DNA from: Paractinoplanes bogorensis | GTDB taxonomy: Bacteria; Actinomycetota; Actinomycetes; Mycobacteriales; Micromonosporaceae | DNA: 64,000 nt | NCBI RefSeq assembly: GCF_018829635.1 | Contig: NZ_JAHKKG010000010.1 | Span: 186,001-250,000 of the forward strand | Direction: 5' to 3' | Shown: positions 57,196 through 63,346 of the stretch, in pieces | Layout of the letters: each line of letters starts with the position of its first letter | How positions within the stretch are numbered: position 1 is the stretch's first letter | Program-made: the position numbers and the translations under genes | The notes under the pieces: generated by a model | The model's input: only the letters and a program-made list of their open reading frames with translations | Databases searched by the model: none | Told to the model about the DNA's origin: nothing

Positions 57196-57801
57196 ATGTC
57201 GATCCTCACCGAGTTCCTCCGGCACCCGCTGCTGACCGGGGCCGTCGCCGCAAGCTCGCCCGCCCTGGCCTGCATGATCACTGACGGCATCGGCCTCGAG
57301 CAGGCCCGCACGGTGGTCGAGCTCGGCCCTGGCACCGGCGTGTTCACCAAGGCGATCCGCCGCCGGATCCGGCCGGGCACCCGGATCATCGCGATCGAGA
57401 TCAACCCCCATTTCGCCGTACGCCTCACCGACCGCTACCGCTCCGAACCGGTCGACATCGTGCACGGTTCCGCCACCGACCTAGCCGCCTTCGTGGACGG
57501 CCCGGTCGACGCCGTGGTGTCCGGCCTCCCGTGGACCGTGATGCCCGAGCCGGTCCGCCACCGCATCCTCGACGCGGTCACTCAGGTGCTCGCACCCACC
57601 GGCACCTTCACCACCTTCGCGTACGCCCACGCCGCCTGGACACCACCCGGCCGCCGGTTCGCCGCCGAGTTGGAGCAGCGCTTCGGCCGCACGACCACCA
57701 GCCGGGTGGTGTGGCGCAACCTGCCACCCGCCTTCGTCCACCGCGCGACCGCACCCCGACCAGCCACGGCCGATACCAGAGCGGCCGGCCACAAGCCGTA
57801 G
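57196..57801 (+). CDS. SAM-dependent methyltransferase, phospholipid N-methyltransferase (PmtA)-like
   Basis: The 201-residue protein has FLRHPLLTGAVAASSPALACMI, the membrane-proximal N-terminus typical of PmtA-like phospholipid N-methyltransferases. The SAM-binding motif VVELGPGTGVFTKAI, motif II IAIEINPHFA, and VDAVVSGLPWTVMP follow. PmtA methylates phosphatidylethanolamine on the inner leaflet; rRNA dimethylases share this fold, so the substrate is not certain. TAGCGT eight bases before the ATG suggests a leaderless transcript. The gene sits beside a membrane-type kinase and DedA genes, which supports a lipid role. Confidence 0.78.
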   Translation: MSILTEFLRHPLLTGAVAASSPALACMITDGIGLEQARTVVELGPGTGVFTKAIRRRIRPGTRIIAIEINPHFAVRLTDRYRSEPVDIVHGSATDLAAFVDGPVDAVVSGLPWTVMPEPVRHRILDAVTQVLAPTGTFTTFAYAHAAWTPPGRRFAAELEQRFGRTTTSRVVWRNLPPAFVHRATAPRPATADTRAAGHKP

Positions 57802-58068
57802 AAGCCACACCCACCGCCGCGGTCGACGGAGAACCGGCCAGTCGCCGGCCGTAGCAGGCACACCCGCCACGGCCGGACCCCGACCAGCGAGCCGCCAGCC
57901 GTAACGACCGCCACGGCCGGATCCCGAGCGGCGAAGCGCCGGCCACTGTGGCCGTGGCCCGATCGTCCGCCGCCGGTTTCCGAGCGCCCAGCACCGACGA
58001 CCGAAGCAACGGCCACCACCCGAGCCGCGGACGGTGCCCAAGCCACGGCCGATACCCGAGCCGCGGCC
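57802..58068. repeat. Degenerate GC-rich repeats between convergent genes
   Basis: CGCCACGGCCGGA recurs at 57866 and 57909 (period 43). AGCCACGGCCGATACC occurs near 57763 and again near 58041. No coding region is supported in this 267-base gap. Confidence 0.55.
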
Positions 58069-58752
58069 CTAGCGGTCGGCGGTCGAAGCGCCGACGAGGG
58101 CCGGCCCGAGCCAGCGCCGCAGCACCCACCAGACGGCCGGCACCACGGCGAGCACGAACAGCCACGCCCCGAGCACGTCGGTCGGCCAGTGCACGACCAG
58201 CGCGACCCGGCTCACCCCCACGGCCAGGGCCACGACTCCGGCCGCCACGGCCAGCGCGATCCGAGCCCCCCGCCGGCGCAGCATGGGCCAGCCGACCATG
58301 ACCACGATCAGCGCCACCGCCGCGGAGGCGATGCTGTGCCCGGAGGGGTACGCGTAGTTCGCCGCGGGCGCCAGCTGGTCGACCGGGCGGGGACGCGCCA
58401 CCAGCGCGAGAACAATCAGGCGGGCCGACAGCGTCACGGTCAGCGCCACCACGACGAACACGGCCTGCCGCCAGCGCCCCCGGACGATCAGCACCAGGCC
58501 GCCGAAGACGGCCAGGGGCAGGATGATGGTGGTGCTGCCGGCGTTGGTCACCACCGCCATGGTCTGGCGCCAGAGCGGAGCGGCCAGAGCCAGCGCGTGC
58601 GCACCGCGGCTGACCCACGCGTCGAACGTCGTCACCGGCGAGTTTGACGCCACCAGAACGGTCAGCAGCACGAAGGCCGCACCGGCGCGGGCGGCCAGCT
58701 TCAGGCTGAGTGAGCCGGTGAGAGTCGGTGGGTCGTCGAGATCCGCGTCCAT
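58069..58752 (-). CDS. PAP2-type membrane phosphatase
   Basis: The 227-residue protein has six membrane helices and all three PAP2 motifs: ARPRPVDQLAP, YPSGHSIASAAV and SRVALVVHWPTDVLGAW. It could dephosphorylate polyprenyl pyrophosphate, phosphatidate or phosphatidylglycerol phosphate outside the membrane. TAGAGT six bases before the ATG is a leaderless -10, and CTACAATTTGTAG sits just upstream of it, so a bound repressor would cover the promoter. It lies downstream of the phosphoesterase gene on the same strand with its own operator. Confidence 0.9.
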   Translation of the reverse strand: MDADLDDPPTLTGSLSLKLAARAGAAFVLLTVLVASNSPVTTFDAWVSRGAHALALAAPLWRQTMAVVTNAGSTTIILPLAVFGGLVLIVRGRWRQAVFVVVALTVTLSARLIVLALVARPRPVDQLAPAANYAYPSGHSIASAAVALIVVMVGWPMLRRRGARIALAVAAGVVALAVGVSRVALVVHWPTDVLGAWLFVLAVVPAVWWVLRRWLGPALVGASTADR

Positions 58753-58768
58753 CGCACGACTCTAGCCC

Positions 58769-58781
58769 CTACAATTTGTAG
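58769..58781. promoter_or_regulatory. CTACAnnnTGTAG operator at the PAP2 gene
   Basis: CTACAATTTGTAG (15-bp form CCTACAATTTGTAGG) ends four bases from TAGAGT, the -10 of the leaderless PAP2 promoter. It starts right after the stop of the upstream phosphoesterase gene. Confidence 0.75.
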
Positions 58782-58784
58782 GAG

Positions 58785-59609
58785 CTAGCGCGTCCACATG
58801 TCCGGCCAGCGGGACGCGCCGGTGAGCGGCAGTCCGTACATCTTCTGCAGCGTGCGCAGCAGGTCGTAGTGGTCGAGCCGGGTGCGATAGGCACCGGCCC
58901 GGACACCGGCACCGGCCACGACGGTGGCGATGTGATTGCCACCGGTCCGGTTGTCCTCGTCGAAGGTGAGGATGAACAGGCTGTTGTTCCTCTTGGCCCA
59001 GGCCACGTAACCGGCGAACTCCCTTCTCAGCCACGCGTCGGCCTGGGCCTTGGGGCAGTCGTGCATGTCGTGGCACAGGTTCGGGATCACGAACGAGAGC
59101 GTCGGCAGGCGGCGGTAGTCCGAGGGGAAGTCGGTGTACGGGCGGTTCGCGGTGGCCGGCACGTTGGCGAAGTTGACCCACGGGTTGTGCCGGCGCACGT
59201 ATCCCTGCGATCCGCACCCCTGCCATCCCGTACGGGGAAGGTCTTCGGAATAGCCGGCGAAAGTATGACCGGCGTCGAGCAACTGCCGGCCCAGGTTGAT
59301 CCGGTTGCCCAGGTTGTGCGGGCACTTGTTGTCGGTCACACCCTGGGTCGAGCCGGAGAACAGCGCCAGATAGTTGGGCTGACTGGGATGCGTCTCGGCG
59401 TAGAAGTTCGTCAGGTTGGCCGAAGTCGCCGCCAGCGAGGTGACCCACGGCGTCCGGGAGTCGCCGATCACCGCGTCGTAGCGCTTGTTCTCCAGCACCA
59501 CGATCACCACATGGTCGGGCCGGGGCGGAGAAGCCGCGGCGACCGCTACTCCGGGGCTGGTCATCACCAGTGTCGAAACTGCCATTGCCGTACGCGCGAT
59601 CCGGCCCAC
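58785..59609 (-). CDS. Secreted phosphoesterase (acid phosphatase / phospholipase C family)
   Basis: The 274-residue protein has a signal peptide (to about residue 25, AVAAA-SP) and a PF04185-type phosphoesterase domain. VVIVVLENKRYDAVIGD carries a metal ligand Glu/Asn pair. THPSQPNYLALFSG has the nucleophile region. NLCHDMHDC has His/Asp ligands with a Cys pair, and FILTFDEDNRTGGNHIATVVAG supplies the remaining metal ligands. Such enzymes release phosphate from phosphomonoesters or phospholipids outside the cell. The GTG at 59609 follows AAGGAG. Its promoter has CTACAAATTGTAG, containing TACAAT on the reverse strand. Confidence 0.88.
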   Translation of the reverse strand: MGRIARTAMAVSTLVMTSPGVAVAAASPPRPDHVVIVVLENKRYDAVIGDSRTPWVTSLAATSANLTNFYAETHPSQPNYLALFSGSTQGVTDNKCPHNLGNRINLGRQLLDAGHTFAGYSEDLPRTGWQGCGSQGYVRRHNPWVNFANVPATANRPYTDFPSDYRRLPTLSFVIPNLCHDMHDCPKAQADAWLRREFAGYVAWAKRNNSLFILTFDEDNRTGGNHIATVVAGAGVRAGAYRTRLDHYDLLRTLQKMYGLPLTGASRWPDMWTR

Positions 59610-59632
59610 GATGTCTCCTTCGTCCGCTTCTC

Positions 59633-59645
59633 CTACAAATTGTAG
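59633..59645. promoter_or_regulatory. CTACAnnnTGTAG operator at the phosphoesterase gene
   Basis: CTACAAATTGTAG lies between the stop of the kinase gene and the phosphoesterase start, 24 bases before the GTG. Read in gene direction it contains TACAAT, an excellent -10. Confidence 0.75.
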
Positions 59646-59647
59646 GT

Positions 59648-61027
59648 TTAAAGCGGAATCCGGACCCGCATCGCCGCGCCGTCGGTTCTGTCGTCGACGG
59701 TGAGCGTCCCCCGGTGGGCCGAGATGATGTCGCGGGCGATGGGCAGCCCGAGCCCGGTGCCACCGCCCTGCCGGGAGCGGCTGTCGTCGAGCCGGACGAA
59801 GCGGTCGAAGATGCGGTCGCGGTCGGCGGCGTCGATGGCCGGCCCGTCGTTGCCGACCACCACCTCGCCGAACCCGTCGCGTACGGCCAGACTGATCGTC
59901 ACCGACTCGTGGGCGTGCCGGACCGCGTTGTCGACCAGGTTGCGCAGCACCCGTTGCAACTGGTCGGGGTCACCGCCGACCCGGACCGGCTCGACCGCGC
60001 CCTCGAGCCGCAGGTGCGGATGCTCGACCGAGATCCGCTCACGCTCCAGGTAGACCAGGTCGTCGAGGTCGACCTCGTCGTGCCGGATGCGCAGCCCGTG
60101 GTCGTCGACCCGGGCCAGCAGCAGCAGGTCGTCGACGAGCCGGGCCATCCGCCGGCTCTCGGCGTGGATGCGCTGCACCGACCGGGCCGGGCCCTCGTCC
60201 AGGCCCGCCCCGGCCAGCAGGTCGGCGTTGGCGTGGATGGTGGCGAGGGGGCTGCGCAGTTCGTGGCTGGCGTCGGCGACGAACCGGCGCTGCGCCTCGG
60301 ACGCGGTCTCGATCCGGTCGAGCATCGTGTTCATCGTGGTCGCGAGGGCCGCGATCTCATCGTCGGCCGGCGGCCGCGGCAGGCGGGTGTGCAGGCTGGT
60401 AGCAGTGATCGTGGCGGCCTGGCGGCGCATCGCCTCGACCGGGCGCAGCGTGCGGCCCACGAAGAGGAACGTGGCCACGCCGACCACCAGGGCCAGCACC
60501 GGCAGGCCGACCAGCAGCGCGGCGATGATCGCCTCGGTGCCGTCGTCGACCGCGTCCATCGACTCGGCCACCAGCACGGTCCGCCGGCCGTCCGAGGTGG
60601 CGACCCCGACCGCGAAGATCTTGAACGGCGCGTCCTGGCCGACCTCGAGGTGCCGGGTCTCCTGCTGGCGCTGGCCGGCCCGCGGCCGCAGGCCGGACAT
60701 CGGGCCGATCCCGGTGATGGCGGCGGACGCGCCGATGACCGTGCCGCCGGCGTCGAGGACCTGCACGACCGTACGGCCGGGGGCGGCCGGGCGCAGCGCC
60801 GACTCCAGCTGCGTACCGGAGCCGCTGGTGAGCGCGGCGGTGACCTGGTTGATCCGGTCGTTGGCGGCGGTGTTGACGTTGTCGACCAGGATGCCGCGCG
60901 CGGTGACCAGCAGCACGCCCCCGGCCAGCACCGAGGCCACGGCGACGACGAACCCGGCCGCGAGCGCGGACCGCATCCGCACGCCGAGCCGTCGCCGTAA
61001 CCTCATCATCAGGACACGTGGTCGCAT
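59648..61027 (-). CDS. OmpR-class sensor histidine kinase
   Basis: The 459-residue protein has two membrane helices (about 22-44 and 173-196) around an outer sensor of about 130 residues. A HAMP domain (GRTLRPVEAMRRQAATI), a HisKA box (FVADASHELRSPLATI) and an ATPase domain (DNAVRHAHESV, NDGPAIDAADRDRIFDRFVRLDDSRSRQGGGTGLGLPIA) follow. The ATG at 61027 has TAGCCT seven bases upstream (leaderless). It is divergent from its partner regulator, with the direct-repeat box between them. Confidence 0.92.
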   Translation of the reverse strand: MRPRVLMMRLRRRLGVRMRSALAAGFVVAVASVLAGGVLLVTARGILVDNVNTAANDRINQVTAALTSGSGTQLESALRPAAPGRTVVQVLDAGGTVIGASAAITGIGPMSGLRPRAGQRQQETRHLEVGQDAPFKIFAVGVATSDGRRTVLVAESMDAVDDGTEAIIAALLVGLPVLALVVGVATFLFVGRTLRPVEAMRRQAATITATSLHTRLPRPPADDEIAALATTMNTMLDRIETASEAQRRFVADASHELRSPLATIHANADLLAGAGLDEGPARSVQRIHAESRRMARLVDDLLLLARVDDHGLRIRHDEVDLDDLVYLERERISVEHPHLRLEGAVEPVRVGGDPDQLQRVLRNLVDNAVRHAHESVTISLAVRDGFGEVVVGNDGPAIDAADRDRIFDRFVRLDDSRSRQGGGTGLGLPIARDIISAHRGTLTVDDRTDGAAMRVRIPL

Positions 61028-61060
61028 GGCGGTCAGGCTATCCACGCCGCACCGCACTGG

Positions 61061-61077
61061 TTCAGCGTTTCCTCAGC
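61061..61077 (+). promoter_or_regulatory. Direct-repeat box TTCAGCGTTTCCTCAGC between kinase and regulator genes
   Basis: TTCAGC and CTCAGC are separated by GTTTC (11-base period). It is the cleanest copy of the motif and lies between the divergent genes of an OmpR-type pair, so it is probably bound by this regulator. Confidence 0.7.
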
Positions 61078-61096
61078 CCGAGCAAGGCACCATGGC

Positions 61097-61156
61097 GCGG
61101 CCGAAAGAGCGGCCGAACCAGCGGCCCAGGACGCGGCCGGAAATGCGGCCGACCGG
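61097..61156. repeat. 12-bp tandem repeat in the response-regulator leader
   Basis: Five units of 12 bases each begin with GCGGCC (61097, 61109, 61121, 61133 and 61145). They fill the leader before the ribosome binding site of the regulator. One frame reads RPxx repeats but does not join the regulator frame. Confidence 0.8.
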
Positions 61157-61168
61157 AAGGTGGAGAGC

Positions 61169-61852
61169 ATGCGTGTGCTCGTCGTGGAGGACGAGATCAG
61201 CCTGGCCGAGACGATCCGCGACGGGCTGACGAGTTCGGGTTTCACGGTGGACCTCACCCATGACGGTGCCGAGGGACTGTGGACCGCCACCGAGCAGCCG
61301 CACGGGGCGTACGACGCGATCGTGCTGGACATCATGCTCCCCCGGCTCAGTGGTTACGAGGTGTGCCGCCAGCTGCGCGGCCGGGGCGTGTGGACCCCGA
61401 TCCTCATGCTGACGGCCAAGGACGGCGAGTACGACCAGGCCGACGCCCTCGATCTGGGCGCCGACGACTATCTGATCAAGCCGTTCTCGTTCGTGGTGCT
61501 GATCGCGCATCTGCGGGCCCTGATCCGGCGCGGCGCCCCCGAGCGGCCGGCCGTGCTCAGCGCGGGCGACCTGCGCCTCGACCCGGCCGAGCGGCGCGTG
61601 CTGCGCGGCGACACCCCGATCGCGGTCACGCCGCGCGAGTTCGCGCTGCTGGAGTTCCTGCTGCGCCACCGCGGCCAGGCGGTGACCAAGACGGCGATCA
61701 TCGAGAACGTGTGGGACGCGCACTTCGACGGCGATCCGAACATCGTCGAGGTGTACATCGGTTACCTCCGCAAGAAGATCGACCACCCGTTCGGCCGGAA
61801 CGCCATCGAGACCGTCCGCGGCGCCGGTTACCGGCTGGCCGACGAGGGCTGA
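61169..61852 (+). CDS. OmpR/PhoB-type response regulator
   Basis: The 227-residue protein has a receiver (VLVVEDEISLAETI, Asp54 in AIVLDIMLPRLSG, Lys in DDYLIKPFSF) and a winged-helix domain (TPREFALLEFLLRHRGQAVTKTAIIENVWD ... NIVEVYIGYLRKKID ... IETVRGAGYRL). It resembles the CutR/MprA/PhoP-like class. The ATG follows GGTGGAG after a 90-base leader with the 12-base repeats, unlike the leaderless neighbours. Its 3' end overlaps the convergent DedA gene by 25 bases. Confidence 0.92.
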   Translation: MRVLVVEDEISLAETIRDGLTSSGFTVDLTHDGAEGLWTATEQPHGAYDAIVLDIMLPRLSGYEVCRQLRGRGVWTPILMLTAKDGEYDQADALDLGADDYLIKPFSFVVLIAHLRALIRRGAPERPAVLSAGDLRLDPAERRVLRGDTPIAVTPREFALLEFLLRHRGQAVTKTAIIENVWDAHFDGDPNIVEVYIGYLRKKIDHPFGRNAIETVRGAGYRLADEG

Positions 61853-62451
61853 CGGCGCCGGGCGCGCAGCAGCTCGAGCGCCACCGGGATCAGCGAGACC
61901 ACCACGATGCCGATCAGGATCAGCTCGATGTGGTCCTTGACGAAGGCGATCTGGCCCAGGAAGTAGCCTGCGATCGTGACGCCGCAGCCCCAGAGCACGC
62001 CGCCGATGACGTTGAACAGCACGAACGTGCGGTAGTGCATCCGGCCGGCCCCGGCCACGATCGGGGTGAACGTGCGGACGATCGGCACGAAGCGGGCCAG
62101 CACGATCGACCGGGCGCCGTAGCGTTCGAAGAACGACCCGGCCCGCTCCAGGTTCTCCTGCTTGAACAGCCGTGAGTCGGGCCGCCGGAACAGCGCCGGG
62201 CCGACCCGCCGCCCGAACAGATAGCCGACCTGGTCGCCGGCCACGGCCGCGATCGACACGAGCAGGCAGATCAGCCACAGCGGCTGGTGCAGCAGCACCC
62301 CGCCCGCGGCCAGCAGCCCGGTGGTGAACAGCAGCGAGTCGCCGGGCAGGAAGAAGCCGATCAGCAGGCCGGACTCGGCGAACACGATCGCCAGGATGCC
62401 GATCAGGCCGACCGTGGCGATCAGGGACTGGGGGTCGAGCAACGAGGTCAT
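61828..62451 (-). CDS. DedA-family membrane protein (copy 3)
   Basis: The 207-residue protein is close to DedA copy 2 along its whole length (FAESGLLIGFFLPGDSLLFTTG, AGDQVGYLFGRRVG, FKQENLERAGSFFERYGARSIVLARFVPIVRTFTPIVAGAGRMHYRTF). It should move polyprenyl phosphate or phospholipid across the membrane. TACCTT lies six bases before the ATG (leaderless), and a TTCAAC/CTCAGG box sits exactly ten bases further up. It is divergent from the third COG4705 gene, the same arrangement as copy 1. Confidence 0.92.
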   Translation of the reverse strand: MTSLLDPQSLIATVGLIGILAIVFAESGLLIGFFLPGDSLLFTTGLLAAGGVLLHQPLWLICLLVSIAAVAGDQVGYLFGRRVGPALFRRPDSRLFKQENLERAGSFFERYGARSIVLARFVPIVRTFTPIVAGAGRMHYRTFVLFNVIGGVLWGCGVTIAGYFLGQIAFVKDHIELILIGIVVVSLIPVALELLRARRRQPSSASR

Positions 62452-62473
62452 GACCGCAAGGTAGGGACGGCTT

Positions 62474-62490
62474 CCTGAGAAATCGTTGAA
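62474..62490 (-). promoter_or_regulatory. Direct-repeat box TTCAACGATTTCTCAGG at the DedA copy 3 promoter
   Basis: Read on the reverse strand the box is followed after ten bases by TACCTT (62458-62463) and after six more by the ATG. It differs at only one of 17 positions from the box at the regulator gene at 40.3 kb. Confidence 0.72.
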
Positions 62491-62500
62491 CGAGCGGGCC

Positions 62501-62517
62501 TTCAGGGTTTCCTTAGC
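62501..62517 (+). promoter_or_regulatory. Direct-repeat box TTCAGGGTTTCCTTAGC at the third COG4705 gene
   Basis: The box is followed after ten bases by CAGTCT (62528-62533) and after six more by the ATG. It lies ten bases from the opposite-facing DedA box, so the two promoters probably share bound regulators. Confidence 0.6.
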
Positions 62518-62539
62518 TCGCCGTGACCAGTCTGCGGTC

Positions 62540-63346
62540 ATGACACCCCTGGAGCCACGGCCGTTCCGGCACTACCTGAGCAAGGTGCCGGAGGTGACGA
62601 TCTTCTTCTGGATCATCAAGATCCTCGCGACCAAGGTCGGGGAGACGTTCGCCGATTTTCTCAACCTGACCCTTGGTCTGGGCCTGACCCTGACCACGGT
62701 GGTGATGAGCGCGCTGCTGGCCATCGCTTTGACGATCCAGTTTCGCGTACGGGGTTACGTACCGGCCCTCTACTGGCTCGTCGTCGTGCTGATCAGCATC
62801 GTCGGCACGCTGATCACCGACAGCCTGGTCGACAACTTCGGGGTTCCACTCATGTCGGCCACCGTCGTGTTCGCCACGCTGCTCGCGGCCACCTTCGGGC
62901 TCTGGTACGCCCACGAGCGGACGCTGTCGATCCACACCATCGACACGCCCCGCCGGGAGGCCTTCTACTGGCTCGCCATCCTGTTCACCTTCGCGCTCGG
63001 CACCGCCGCCGGCGACCTCGCGGCCGAGGCCCTCGGACTCGGGTACGGCGTCGCGGCCCTCGCCTTCGCGGCGGTCATCGGGGCCGTCTGGCTCGTCAAG
63101 AACGGCCTGGGCCCGGTGGCGGCGTTCTGGATCGCCTACATCGCCACCCGCCCGCTCGGCGCCTCACTCGGCGACCTGCTGGCGCAGCCCCCGGCCAACG
63201 GCGGTCTCGGCCTCGGAACGGCGGTGACCAGTGTCCTGTTCCTGGCCACGATCCTGTGCACGGTCGCCTACCTGACCATCACGCGCCGGGACCGTCCCTC
63301 GCTCGACGCCGCAGCAGCCCGCACCCAGGCCCGGCCGTCATGGTGA
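62540..63346 (+). CDS. COG4705-like multi-pass membrane protein (third copy)
   Basis: The 268-residue protein is close to the core of the copy at 47.6 kb: IIKILATKVGETFADFLN, SIVGTLITDSLVDNFGVPL, TIDTPRREAFYWLAILFTFALGTAAGDLAAEALGLG and FWIAYIATRPLGASLGDLL. It lacks the extra C-terminal domain. The paired THxIDTPRREAFYW loop is shared by the two close copies and absent in the first. The ATG at 62540 fits the leaderless promoter. The stop overlaps the start of the glycosyltransferase gene. Confidence 0.85.
   Translation: MTPLEPRPFRHYLSKVPEVTIFFWIIKILATKVGETFADFLNLTLGLGLTLTTVVMSALLAIALTIQFRVRGYVPALYWLVVVLISIVGTLITDSLVDNFGVPLMSATVVFATLLAATFGLWYAHERTLSIHTIDTPRREAFYWLAILFTFALGTAAGDLAAEALGLGYGVAALAFAAVIGAVWLVKNGLGPVAAFWIAYIATRPLGASLGDLLAQPPANGGLGLGTAVTSVLFLATILCTVAYLTITRRDRPSLDAAAARTQARPSW

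Noticed and set aside
61092..61229. Small ORF starting ATG 61092 with RPxx repeats before the response regulator
   Set aside because: It is out of frame with the regulator, has no ribosome binding site and simply translates the 12-bp repeat.
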